NCBI RefSeq assembly: GCF_010435915.1
Contig: NZ_JAAFZH010000002.1
Span: 1 to 64,000 of the forward strand
Source: Spirosoma terrae
GTDB lineage: Bacteria; Bacteroidota; Bacteroidia; Cytophagales; Spirosomataceae
Direction of reading: 5' to 3'
DNA: 64,000 nt
In this document: piece after piece, positions 44,016-52,585 of the stretch
Position numbering within the stretch: the stretch's first letter is position 1
Layout: every line of letters begins with the position of its first letter
Notes under the pieces: model-generated
Seen by the model: only the letters and a program-made list of their open reading frames with translations
Database searches by the model: none
What the model was told of the DNA's origin: nothing
Made by a program: the position numbers and the translations under genes

Positions 44016-45608
44016 TCAAAATAAGTGATCGGCGGCTACGGCTCCGCTTGGATGGAAGTCGAAGTAGTAGCCGTTTAAAAACGGATTGTCGGCCCTGGCG
44101 GCTATCCAGCCACTGGCATCACCGAAAAACTGCCGGAGTTCGTCATCGTCGCTGATTCGAATCGTGAACAAACCATTGGCAGGAACCACGCAGTTCCGTT
44201 CCAGGACGCTGCTGTCGGCTTCGCGGTAAAATGAAAGTGCTACGTTGGCCGAACGATCATAGCCATGCAGCGGAGCCGAGTTGGTCAGGGCAATTTCAGA
44301 ATCGCCGACGTTTACAAAAGGTGCCCAACGGAACGTACCGGGTTTACTCAGCATTTTGGCATTTCCAACTTGTGGCGCAAAACAAATGTTGCTCGGCAAT
44401 GCCGATGGCCGATTCTGATACCCAACATTAAGCCCGAATTTCAGGCGAGTTGGAATGCGTGTTGAATCATCCCAATGAGCAATCAACTGGGCCGTTTTAG
44501 CATCGTCTACGGCTATATCGGCCTGTTGAGCTAGTTCGCCAAGGTCGATCTGCACGTATTCCTGACTGGCTGATTGAAACGTACGGGCATTAATCACTTC
44601 GCCCAGAAACAGCCCATCGGCATCGTAGAACCGAAAGGATAACGTAAAGTCGGAAGGTGAAAAAATGGGATAAACGACCAGCTTCGTAAACTGACCATCG
44701 GTCAGATACAATGGAATCGAGGTTGACGAATCCATAAAGCGTTCGTCCTGCCGAGGCCAGTAGGCTTTCGCATCGGCAATGGCTGAACTATCGTAATACG
44801 AGTGCGTAATGCTAATGCTACGTACTGGCTCGTCGATATTACCGACCAGAAAACGCGGAAAGAAACCCGAAAAATTATGCCCGAATCGAATCATACCTGG
44901 TTCGTCGCCCAGGAACGGTTTTAGGTCGATATGCTCTTTCAGGTAAATAAAAACAGTTTCGTAAGGTTTCAGCGCTGTTAAGGCGAATGTGCCGCGCAAA
45001 GTCTGGTGCTGGCTATTAACGAGTTCATACGTAACGAGCGGGTTTTCGTTGGCGAGCGGACCGTTCGTAAAGCTGAGAAACGGTAGTAAGCCATCGCGAC
45101 CATAAATGTCAAATCCCGATTCGCTGACCTGGTATTCGTTGTTTTGTTGCAGATCTTCGATGTCGTTATAGACCCGCCCAACCGTATGCACCACGCTGCT
45201 GGACGTATCGTTGTAATAAACCAGCACAAAGGCGGGGTAGGGAAACACCAGATCCTGCGTCGAAAAAACCTCCAGTTCCAGCGATCCGATAAAGTTGTCG
45301 GGTTCGCCGAGTTCCTGTAAAAGTTCGTCGTATTCACTCATCTGGATCGACCAGGCTTTGGCCGAGTCTAGCAGAATGTATTTCCGGGAAAGAAGCGTAC
45401 CGGCGGCATTACGTAGCGTGTAGAGCAGGCCAACTTCCCGAATGTTACGTTTCAGCAGCCAGTAGCCCATGAAAATCACTTTGCTGGAATAGGAGGCTGT
45501 ATGTAAGACGGGAAAAATTGCCGACGACCGTAACACGGGTTTTCGGTTAGCAACCAATGCTTCACCCGCGCTTTGGGTGGCCTGAAGATGACTTTGATAA
45601 GAACGCAT
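44016..45608 (-). CDS. Unknown protein in the pseudaminic acid cluster
   Basis: 530 residues; no signal peptide and no clear membrane segment. I do not recognise the family. The sequence looks like successive beta-rich domains of about 120-150 residues with related patterns (VFPYPAFVLVYYNDTSSSVV, PYETVFIYLKEHIDLKPFLG and RFGHNFSGFFPRFLVGN in the middle, FTIRISDDDELRQFFGDASG near the end). Two similar segments, KPFLGDEPGMIRFGHN and RQFFGDASGWIAARAD, suggest an internal duplication. It sits between pseC and two methyltransferase genes, so a role in handling or recognising the Pse sugar is possible but unproven. Confidence 0.7.
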   Translation of the reverse strand: MRSYQSHLQATQSAGEALVANRKPVLRSSAIFPVLHTASYSSKVIFMGYWLLKRNIREVGLLYTLRNAAGTLLSRKYILLDSAKAWSIQMSEYDELLQELGEPDNFIGSLELEVFSTQDLVFPYPAFVLVYYNDTSSSVVHTVGRVYNDIEDLQQNNEYQVSESGFDIYGRDGLLPFLSFTNGPLANENPLVTYELVNSQHQTLRGTFALTALKPYETVFIYLKEHIDLKPFLGDEPGMIRFGHNFSGFFPRFLVGNIDEPVRSISITHSYYDSSAIADAKAYWPRQDERFMDSSTSIPLYLTDGQFTKLVVYPIFSPSDFTLSFRFYDADGLFLGEVINARTFQSASQEYVQIDLGELAQQADIAVDDAKTAQLIAHWDDSTRIPTRLKFGLNVGYQNRPSALPSNICFAPQVGNAKMLSKPGTFRWAPFVNVGDSEIALTNSAPLHGYDRSANVALSFYREADSSVLERNCVVPANGLFTIRISDDDELRQFFGDASGWIAARADNPFLNGYYFDFHPSGAVAADHLF

Positions 45609-45666
45609 AAGTCAGAATTTTTTCGACAGGATTTACATGATTAACAGGATCTGTTGACTGAAAAAA

Positions 45667-46860
45667 TCATGGTAATCCTATCAGAAACGTTTTTACAGTA
45701 TCTATAACGTAATCCTGTTCCTCATTGGTCAGTGCCGGGAATAAAGGTAGGCTCAAACAGCCTGCGTAGTACTGTTCTGCGTTCGGGAAATCACCTGGTT
45801 CCCAGCCAAACTGACGATAATAGGGCATCAGATGCACCGGAATGTAATGCACCTGCACCAGAATATTTTTTGCTCGCAGAAAATCGTAAAGCGCTTTTCG
45901 CTCAGGCGTTTGTATGACGTATAGATGGTACGCATGACTGACGTTTGCCGGAGGAACGATGATCTGAATGGGAAGACCAGCAGAAGCGGCTTCCGAAAAA
46001 GCAGCATCGTAACGAGCGGCTAATTCCTGACGGCGGCTAAGCATCGAATCGGCACGGTTGAGCTGGCTTAACGCCAGAGCCGCCTGAATATCGGTTAGCC
46101 GATAATTATAGCCTAATTCCTGTAATTCCATGTACCAGCCACCCCGTTCAGGCTCACCGGAATAAGGTTCTGTAAATTCGTCGGACTTGTTGGTGATGCC
46201 GTGGGTACGCAGACGTAGCAAGTGTTTATACAACTCTTCGTCGTTGGTGGTAATCATACCCCCTTCACCAGCGGCAATATGCTTCACGGGATGGAAGCTG
46301 AAAATAGCCAGATCGGCCAGCGAACTATCGCCAGAACGATAGGTTTGATCGTTGGTGGTGAATGACGCACCCGGTGCATGGCAGGCATCTTCCAGTAACC
46401 ATAGACCAAACTCATCGGCCAGTTCCCGGAACGCAATCAGATCGACCGGATAGCCTGCAAAATCAACGGGAATTAACCCAGAGAAAAAGCCTTTTGGATG
46501 CGATTCCAGCAATTCACGTACTGCTTTTGGATCGAGCAGGGCTGTTTCGGGATCGATGTCGGCAAAATAAACCTCACCGCCACAATACCGAACGCAGTTG
46601 GCCGACGCCGAAAAGGTAATTGGCGTCGTAATCACCCGCGTGCCTGGACCAACACCGAGCGCCAGACAGCACAGATGCAGGGCGGCTGTGCCATTGGCGA
46701 CAGCAATGGCGTAGGTTGAACCGATGTATTGAGCAAAGGCGTTTTCCAGCTCACCAATTTTGGGCCCTTGCGTCAGATAGGGCGACCGCAATACGTCGTT
46801 GACGGAGGCAACATCGTCGTCGGTGATATGCTGACGGCCGTATGGAATAGGTAGATTCAT
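45667..46860 (-). CDS. pseC: UDP-4-amino-4,6-dideoxy-AltNAc aminotransferase
   Basis: 397 residues of the DegT/DnrJ/EryC1 PLP family, performing the second Pse step. Motifs: GSTYAIAVANGTAALHLCCL for cofactor contact, DFAGYPVDL, WLLEDACHAPGAS (Asp for the pyridine nitrogen) and FSFHPVKHIAAGEGGMITTN with the PLP lysine. The N-terminus MNLPIPYGRQHITDDDVASV is the usual start. It follows pseB by 42 bp. A hairpin at about 45620-45665 (AGGATTTACATGATT and partial complement) separates it from the next gene. Confidence 0.93.
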   Translation of the reverse strand: MNLPIPYGRQHITDDDVASVNDVLRSPYLTQGPKIGELENAFAQYIGSTYAIAVANGTAALHLCCLALGVGPGTRVITTPITFSASANCVRYCGGEVYFADIDPETALLDPKAVRELLESHPKGFFSGLIPVDFAGYPVDLIAFRELADEFGLWLLEDACHAPGASFTTNDQTYRSGDSSLADLAIFSFHPVKHIAAGEGGMITTNDEELYKHLLRLRTHGITNKSDEFTEPYSGEPERGGWYMELQELGYNYRLTDIQAALALSQLNRADSMLSRRQELAARYDAAFSEAASAGLPIQIIVPPANVSHAYHLYVIQTPERKALYDFLRAKNILVQVHYIPVHLMPYYRQFGWEPGDFPNAEQYYAGCLSLPLFPALTNEEQDYVIDTVKTFLIGLP

Positions 46861-46902
46861 TCGAAACGTAGTGACTAATCCGGGTTGATAAACGCGACGA
46901 TT

Positions 46903-47943
46903 TTATACCTGAAAATCAGCGTCGACATGCTGTCGAATCTGGTCGCGTAGCTGCTCTACGTTGAGCCATTCGGTGTTTGTGCCGGAATTGTATTTAAAGC
47001 CCATGTCAACGGCCCGGCCATTGAAGGCTTTCATATAATCGTCGATACTCCAGGTTGGGGTGGAGGGCGTTATTACGTAGTACCGATCTGTTTCAACAGT
47101 ATTGAGCGAATCGGTTTCTGTAATCATTTCCTCATGAAGTTTCTCGCCCGGACGAACGCCTACAATACGTTGTTCGGCGCTTGGGGCGATGGCTTCTGCT
47201 ACGTCGGTGATGCGATACGACGGAATTTTAGGAACGAAAATTTCGCCACCCCAGGCATGTTCGAGGGCATACAACACCATTTCTACGCCTTCTTCCAGCG
47301 AAATATTAAATCGGGTCATGTCGGGGTGCGTAATGGGCAAAATACCATCCTTCCGTTTATCAAGAAAGAATGGCACAACTGATCCGCGTGAACCGATTAC
47401 GTTACCGTATCGAACAACCGAAAACCGTAGATCGCGGCTGCCACGCATGTTGTTGGCGGCAACGAATAATTTATCGGAACAGAGTTTGGTGGCTCCATAC
47501 AGATTGATGGGGGCCGCTGCCTTATCGGTAGAAAGTGCTACAACGCGCTGAACGCCATTGTCCAATGCGGCATTGATTACGTTTTCAGCACCAAAAACAT
47601 TGGTTTTGATGCACTCCATAGGGTTATACTCAGCGGCTGGAACCTGCTTAAGCGCGGCCGCGTGAATAATGATGTCGACTCCTTCGCAGGCCCGCTTCAA
47701 CCGCTCGCCATCGCGCACGTCGCCAATGAAAAACCGGATGGATTTATAGGTCGATTGCGGATAGTGCTGCGACATTTCAAATTGCTTCAGCTCATCGCGC
47801 GAGTAAATGACCAGCCGTTTTATGTTGGGAAAGCGTTTATAGACCATTTCGACAAATTTTTTGCCGAATGAACCCGTACCGCCTGTGATGAGGATTGATT
47901 TATTGGTTAAATCTAGACTTGATGCTATACTAGACTGACTCAT
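46903..47943 (-). CDS. pseB: UDP-GlcNAc 4,6-dehydratase (inverting)
   Basis: 346 residues of the short-chain dehydrogenase superfamily, the first step of the Pse route: 4,6-dehydration with 5-epimerisation of UDP-GlcNAc. NADP site SILITGGTGSFGKKFVEMVY (residues 16-35), VIYSRDELKQFEMSQHY, and VVALSTDKAAAPINLYGATK with the catalytic Lys of the YxxxK-like motif. The PLY(G)ATK form distinguishes it from RmlB-type enzymes. It is the first gene of the cluster. A minus-strand -7-like box TACCTTTG lies at 48030-48037, without an obvious -33 box. Confidence 0.93.
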   Translation of the reverse strand: MSQSSIASSLDLTNKSILITGGTGSFGKKFVEMVYKRFPNIKRLVIYSRDELKQFEMSQHYPQSTYKSIRFFIGDVRDGERLKRACEGVDIIIHAAALKQVPAAEYNPMECIKTNVFGAENVINAALDNGVQRVVALSTDKAAAPINLYGATKLCSDKLFVAANNMRGSRDLRFSVVRYGNVIGSRGSVVPFFLDKRKDGILPITHPDMTRFNISLEEGVEMVLYALEHAWGGEIFVPKIPSYRITDVAEAIAPSAEQRIVGVRPGEKLHEEMITETDSLNTVETDRYYVITPSTPTWSIDDYMKAFNGRAVDMGFKYNSGTNTEWLNVEQLRDQIRQHVDADFQV

Positions 47944-48337
47944 AATTACTTAGCTGTAATTCGTAAATTGGCTACTGAAAGCTTGCTGAAATCGTTGGGC
48001 GAAATCTTGGTGTCGCTTATTTGGTGCTGCAAAGGTAGGGGTTATTCGTTCAGGATTTCTACGTTTAGTGCGGTCCGCTTACCTCTATTAGCCAATGATT
48101 GCCCATCGGCAAGAAAAAGTTGGTTAGTTCATTAATTGATCCGGCAATTTGATGGCTTCGGCCTGTCTTTTGACCGTATATCCATATCCCCATAGCCAAA
48201 ATGTAGGAGCGATTTAATATTGCTACGTATCAGGTGCTTGCAGGCTTTCTCTATTAAGGTATTCTCGCTTGATAATGAGTGAGTAATAATCTGTTTTGTG
48301 TGTAATTCGTGCAAAGAAACCGATAACTAATTCTGCT
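47944..48337. other. Region upstream of the pse cluster
   Basis: Divergent promoter region. CAAAGGTA at 48030-48037 is a minus-strand TACCTTTG box for pseB. A 60-codon minus-strand frame at 48132-48314 has no recognisable features. Nothing else seen. Confidence 0.55.
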
Positions 48338-48526
48338 ATGAATCTCTTCCAGGCACTTCTTTACTTTAGTTTTTTCGTTTTCTCCGTTGTGATTTACAAT
48401 GGGGTTAACTGGTTGCTCAATCAGCCCAGCGATATCACGCTGATCCTGGCGGGAGTAGGCATTATCGTCTACGTTTGGGTAGCAGTCACATCAAAAGCCT
48501 TCACTAAAAACCCTTTTAAGAAATGA
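48338..48526 (+). CDS. Small two-helix membrane protein
   Basis: 62 residues with two membrane segments (LLYFSFFVFSVVIYNGVNWL and ITLILAGVGIIVYVWVAV) and a basic C-terminus (KAFTKNPFKK). The frame opens at 48296, but ATG 48338 is the natural start. Its last bases overlap the ATG of the SPFH gene (ATGA), so the two are coupled. Possibly an accessory or anchor for the SPFH protein. Family not recognised. Confidence 0.7.
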   Translation: MNLFQALLYFSFFVFSVVIYNGVNWLLNQPSDITLILAGVGIIVYVWVAVTSKAFTKNPFKK

Positions 48527-49368
48527 GATTTTTTACAAAGCCTATTTTAATAGCTGCTGCGGTTCTGTTCTTTTTCATCCTCCTGAGTCAGTCCTGCACG
48601 ACTATTGACGCTTCTCACGAAGGGATCAAGGTTAGTAAGATTGGATCGGATCGTGGTGCGAATGATATTGAGAACGTAACGGGCTGGGTTTTCTATAATC
48701 CGTTTACGTCCTTCATTGAACAATATCCGATTTATACGCAGACAAAAGATTTTGATTCGTTTCAGGTGACAACCCGCGATGGAGCCGTTTTCTCGGTTGA
48801 TCCAACACTAAACTACAAGATTCAGCGCGGGCAGGCAGCCATAATTTACCGAAACTACCGAAAAGACTTGCCCAGTATTGAAAACAGCATGATCCGGAAT
48901 CTGGTCTACAATGCTTACCGGGATATTGCCAACCAATATACGTCTGATTCGCTTATGCGCTCGCGTGCCAATTTTGAAAATCTGGCCGAAGTTCGACTGA
49001 CAAAGTTGCTGGCTAAGGATGGATTTCAGTTTGAGCAGATTACATCAGGATTAACACCGCCGGCTTCATTACAGGCTGCTATTGATGCGAAAAACCAGGC
49101 TGTTCAAGTGAGTTTGAGACTTCAGAATCAGATAGCGGCTACCAAAGCACAAGCTGAAATTAACGTAACGGCCGCCCGTGGGGCTGCGCAGGCATTGATT
49201 ATTAAGGCGGAGGGTGAAGCAAAAGCAAACCAGCTACGACAGGCTTCGCTTACGCCATTACTGGTACAAATGCGCTGGATAGAAGCCTGGGAAAAAGGCG
49301 GTTCTCATGTGCCTACGGTTGCCGGAGGAAATGGCGCTATGTTATATCAACTGCCCGCCAGTAAATAA
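48523..49368 (+). CDS. SPFH/prohibitin family protein
   Basis: 281 residues. An N-terminal membrane segment or lipobox (PILIAAAVLFFFILLSQSC) precedes a band 7 domain (EGIKVSKIGSDRGANDIENV, TRDGAVFSVDPTLNYKI). A long helical stretch (AAIDAKNQAVQVSLRLQNQI, AATKAQAEINVTAARGAAQA) is typical of prohibitin scaffolds. Such proteins form large membrane rings that organise microdomains or control proteolysis. C26 in LLSQSC could be lipidated. Translationally coupled to the small membrane protein. Confidence 0.85.
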   Translation: MRFFTKPILIAAAVLFFFILLSQSCTTIDASHEGIKVSKIGSDRGANDIENVTGWVFYNPFTSFIEQYPIYTQTKDFDSFQVTTRDGAVFSVDPTLNYKIQRGQAAIIYRNYRKDLPSIENSMIRNLVYNAYRDIANQYTSDSLMRSRANFENLAEVRLTKLLAKDGFQFEQITSGLTPPASLQAAIDAKNQAVQVSLRLQNQIAATKAQAEINVTAARGAAQALIIKAEGEAKANQLRQASLTPLLVQMRWIEAWEKGGSHVPTVAGGNGAMLYQLPASK

Positions 49369-49414
49369 AATAGCGCCGTGCAATCTTTTAATAAGCAGCT
49401 GTTTATAGGAGAAA

Positions 49415-49534
49415 ATGAGCAATCCATTTGAGAATGAAATAAAACTCGGTGGCTATCATCAGGAAGAAAATAATCCACGGATTTGGAAACGCCTTTCGAA
49501 TGCTCATTTCTTTCAAATAGTTACGTTTACATAA
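49415..49534 (+). CDS. Possible 39-residue small protein
   Basis: ATG at 49415 preceded by AGGAGAAA, an unusually good ribosome binding site for this genome. The product MSNPFENEIKLGGYHQEENN...RIWKRLSNAHFFQIVTFT is 39 residues with no recognised family. It lies 46 bp after the SPFH gene and might belong to the same transcript. Confidence 0.4.
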   Translation: MSNPFENEIKLGGYHQEENNPRIWKRLSNAHFFQIVTFT

Positions 49535-49892
49535 AGCTACTATATTAGATTAATTTTAGGTAAAATATTAACTATTCGGTGGCCGGTAGACGATAAGTCC
49601 CGCCCAGCTAACAACCAGGCGGGATCTCGATTGAGATCCTGATTGAACAAAAACAGGATAATATTGAGACGACGGATTGGGTAGTAACGAGTATAAATCC
49701 ACCTGGAAATTAATTATTCGGTAAATAGAAACCCCATACCAGCCTTGTCGGTATGGGGCCAAATCGTAATTAATAAGTGGCCGGAGAGTTTGTCTGCAAG
49801 ATTGGTTTAGTAGAGAGCAAAATTACTGCCTTAAGGCCGTTGTTTAGGGTAAAGGTGAACTGTCAATACATTGTTTGAGAGCCGAATAATCG
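49535..49892. other. Hairpin-rich noncoding region
   Basis: Three hairpins in 160 bp: TCCCGCC/GGCGGGA (49598-49624), GGATCTC/GAGATCC (49622-49639) and CCCCATACC/GGTATGGGG (49732-49758). They could be a structured RNA or stacked terminators. A 64-codon minus frame here has no recognisable features. Confidence 0.5.
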
Positions 49893-50078
49893 TTAAGAAA
49901 TAGCTGGCTGGAAAGCCATAAATTGCTCAACCAGCTCGCGTTTAATAATCTGATCAGCCACGTAGATGGAGTGGCTGGCTCGCTCTATCCGATAGGCGAT
50001 GGCGAACAGGAGAAGTCGTTGATTGAAGATTCGAATCGATTCTTCTTTGGGTTTTAGTAAATGGTAGCTGTCTGTCAT
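49893..50078 (-). CDS. Small hypothetical protein
   Basis: 61 residues from ATG 50078 (MTDSYHLLKPKEESIRIFNQ). A long amphipathic helix follows (RLLLFAIAYRIERASHSIYV, ADQIIKRELVEQF). No family recognised. Amino-acid composition is natural, but the length gives little support. Confidence 0.4.
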   Translation of the reverse strand: MTDSYHLLKPKEESIRIFNQRLLLFAIAYRIERASHSIYVADQIIKRELVEQFMAFQPAIS

Positions 50079-50247
50079 CATAATGGGCATATGAATTTAT
50101 GTCAGGATAGACAACAGCTGTGACAAAACTTATGCCATTTGACAAACAGACGGTGAGCGGTCAATTAGAGGTCGTTTAATAAAGATCTAAACATAAGGCT
50201 TAAACAAGGGATATCGAAAGAGTTATAAACTTTCAATCGATTCCTGT

Positions 50248-50508
50248 ATGTATTCTTCCGCCTATGAAATTACCAAGGCAAGTGCATTGCCTTTTGTTGC
50301 CAAGGTAATTCTTTCCTCTGATTTTTTATCCGTAATTGTTGAGCTTCGTAAAACGCCCTCGTTAGGATTGCCTCGAAAAAATATACTTTACTTTTCTGCC
50401 AGCTCATTTACTGCCCAACAGGTTGAGGAGGCTTACAATAGGATTAAAAAGGAGTACCTTGACCGGAAAAACGGTAAAGCTATTGCTATTCACCGGCTGG
50501 TTGATTAG
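50248..50508 (+). CDS. Small hypothetical protein
   Basis: 86 residues (MYSSAYEITKASALPFVAKV). The pattern of beta strands and a C-terminal charged helix (TAQQVEEAYNRIKKEYLDRK) looks natural. Its last 23 bases overlap the 3' end of the convergent transferase gene, which is unusual. No family recognised. Confidence 0.45.
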   Translation: MYSSAYEITKASALPFVAKVILSSDFLSVIVELRKTPSLGLPRKNILYFSASSFTAQQVEEAYNRIKKEYLDRKNGKAIAIHRLVD

Positions 50509-51400
50509 CCGACCGAGTGATTTTTACCCGCTCCAGGGCATCAATGTAACTCTTACTACTGGCATTCAGGACACGTACCTTTCGATAATCGGCGTAGTCA
50601 CGTAAAACTTCGTAGCCCCGAAAAACTTTGTGTAATGACAAAAACTGGCTAGCCATTGTAAACGTCTTCGTTCGATTTGCATCGCTATAAACCGGCTGGA
50701 AATCAACACTCTTGGGTTTATCATAGAAGTGTATTTGTTTAATTTCCAGCTGGTTTGTATCGCTGATTCGAATTTGTTCGTGCCAGGATGTGTCAGCGCC
50801 AAATAGAAAAACTTGTTCGAACCCTCGATTAATCATCAGGAAAAGAGCCGTTACAATAACAGTCTGAGCCTGAGGCATTCCTAAATTAGTGGTATACATC
50901 CAATGCCGGAACCAGGCATAACCACGTACAATAGTTGGATTGTAGTAAACGAGTTCAATCCGGGAGTTACCCGCTTCCAGTTGTCGAATGAAATAAGAAC
51001 CTCTGGCAAGTTGAGGAATAAACAAGCGCATCGGCCAGTCAACATCATTGATCAACGCTGCCAGAATCTGATGAAGGTCTTCACGGCCAACGGTAGTTTC
51101 GTTAAACGTAAAACAGTTAGGGTCTGCCAGAATATAATTGGCTGGTTTCAACCGCGTAAAATAGTCTGTAATCGCAAAACCGTTGACGCAGATTAGTTCA
51201 GTTTGTTGTAGAAAATCCAGATGATTTTCCAGTGAGTCGGTTAGTGAAGGACCGTTGCCTAAAACTGAGCAATTCGGTTGTTGAGGTGCGGGTAGTCTGA
51301 CGCCCCACCGCGAACGTAGCAGCACTTTAGCTGCTGATAGCAAAGTGGCCGCCAAATTCGAAAGGAAGGTAACCACCGAGTTAAAGGCGACTTCAAGCAT
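50486..51400 (-). CDS. GNGPSL-type transferase, GT42/DUF115-like
   Basis: 304 residues from ATG 51400, which removes an overlap with the upstream gene; ATG 51478 is also possible. The SVLGNGPSLTDSLENHL motif near the N-terminus, CVNGFAITDYFTRLKPANYI, the YYNPTIV segment and TALFLMINRGFEQVFLFGAD follow the order of the CMP-nonulosonate-dependent sialyltransferase family GT42 and DUF115/Maf proteins. The enzyme may transfer a nonulosonate such as pseudaminic acid, whose biosynthetic cluster lies 3.5 kb away. Donor identity is inference. It is probably cotranscribed with the 51462-52412 gene. Confidence 0.65.
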   Translation of the reverse strand: MLEVAFNSVVTFLSNLAATLLSAAKVLLRSRWGVRLPAPQQPNCSVLGNGPSLTDSLENHLDFLQQTELICVNGFAITDYFTRLKPANYILADPNCFTFNETTVGREDLHQILAALINDVDWPMRLFIPQLARGSYFIRQLEAGNSRIELVYYNPTIVRGYAWFRHWMYTTNLGMPQAQTVIVTALFLMINRGFEQVFLFGADTSWHEQIRISDTNQLEIKQIHFYDKPKSVDFQPVYSDANRTKTFTMASQFLSLHKVFRGYEVLRDYADYRKVRVLNASSKSYIDALERVKITRSANQPAGE

Positions 51401-51461
51401 TAGTATGTACTTCTTAGGAAACGGTTTTGCTACAAAATTACGCAAAAATGTAGCTAGCCAG

Positions 51462-52412
51462 TTAGAGCTGTTTATCAAAAACGAGCTTTACCGATTCCCG
51501 TGCCCCCAGGTTTTGTTTAAAGCGGATGAGGCTAGGTTTGGGCTGGCGATTATTGTCGAGCGAGACGCCAAGATCAAGTAAACGAATTCCCTGCTGACGG
51601 CAGTAGGTGAATAAACCGTCGGTAAGCATCACCATCGGACTGAATGTATTGTAGTCAGGGTCTGAGACCGGAAGGAAATTGTAAAGAATATCGTTTTGGA
51701 CTCGTACGGTAATAGTAAGGGCAATTATATCGGTCCCATTACGTACGGTAAAGATAGAAAAGTGGTCTGAGAACGTACGTAGCAGCGAGCGTAAATAGAG
51801 ATAGGAAATCGTGGGTAAATAGCCTTTCTGCTGGTGAACGTTCTGTATAAAGGTTAATATAGTATCGGGCTGTGGGGATGACCAGCAACTGAATTGAAAA
51901 CCAGCTTCGCGGCATTTGCGCAGCCGTCGGCGTTCGGAGGGAGCTATCTGATTTTCGAATGGTTCATTCGCGATAGGCAGATACTGACATTGATCGATCC
52001 GGCTAATCTGAAAATCATGATCAATCAGTTTTCTGGACAGCCGATTCGTTTGGATGGGGGCGTAGCAAGAGGGATAGTGGATAAGTTGTAAAACGGAGGC
52101 CCCTGTCGATTTGGCTTCGGCAATCAATAGCGAAATCAGTTGGTCTAGTATAGAATCAGGCAGCGTATCAATAAATTCAATAGACCCGAATGGAGCTGCT
52201 GCAGGACTTATTACCTTATTCGATTCGCTGAAAAACGCACATCTGGCCTCTGATTGTCCGGTTTGCCGATTAATAGCTATAATAAGCGAATAGATACCAT
52301 CTCCCTGCTGGCTCAAGTGTTCTGGCTCATTAAAAAAGAATCCAGATTGATAAAAGGCAGGCGTATCGGAGAAAGAAGGTTTATGCAGACAGACGATTTG
52401 ATAGTCGCTCAT
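51462..52412 (-). CDS. FemAB/GNAT-like acyltransferase
   Basis: 316 residues. Two tandem acyltransferase-like halves; the second carries APSERRRLRKCREAGFQFSC and NVHQQKGYLPTISYLYLRSL, then VRNGTDIIALTITVRVQNDI, LYNFLPVSDPDYNTFSPMVM and LDLGVSLDNN. These match the Acetyltransf_6 (BioF2-like)/FemAB layout. No signal peptide. It lies just upstream of the GNGPSL transferase gene. A role in modifying an envelope glycan or lipid is plausible but not shown. Confidence 0.65.
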   Translation of the reverse strand: MSDYQIVCLHKPSFSDTPAFYQSGFFFNEPEHLSQQGDGIYSLIIAINRQTGQSEARCAFFSESNKVISPAAAPFGSIEFIDTLPDSILDQLISLLIAEAKSTGASVLQLIHYPSCYAPIQTNRLSRKLIDHDFQISRIDQCQYLPIANEPFENQIAPSERRRLRKCREAGFQFSCWSSPQPDTILTFIQNVHQQKGYLPTISYLYLRSLLRTFSDHFSIFTVRNGTDIIALTITVRVQNDILYNFLPVSDPDYNTFSPMVMLTDGLFTYCRQQGIRLLDLGVSLDNNRQPKPSLIRFKQNLGARESVKLVFDKQL

Positions 52413-52526
52413 AGGCTTAGGAGCCTAAATATCAAAAATTGGTAAATTGGTATATAAATGTATGGGAAACTTATAACCGTTCGGAAAATAAAAGATGGAA
52501 ATAGTTATGTAAACATATAGACAGCA

Positions 52527-52570
52527 AACAGGGCTCCCCGGCGACAGAATTACCACCGGAGAGCCCTGTT
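52527..52570 (-). terminator. Terminator of ppx
   Basis: AACAGGGCTCCCCGG (52527-52541) and CCGGAGAGCCCTGTT (52556-52570) pair over 15 bp with one mismatch and a 14-nt loop. It lies just past the stop of the exopolyphosphatase gene. Confidence 0.75.
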
Positions 52571-52585
52571 ATGGAACCAAACTAA

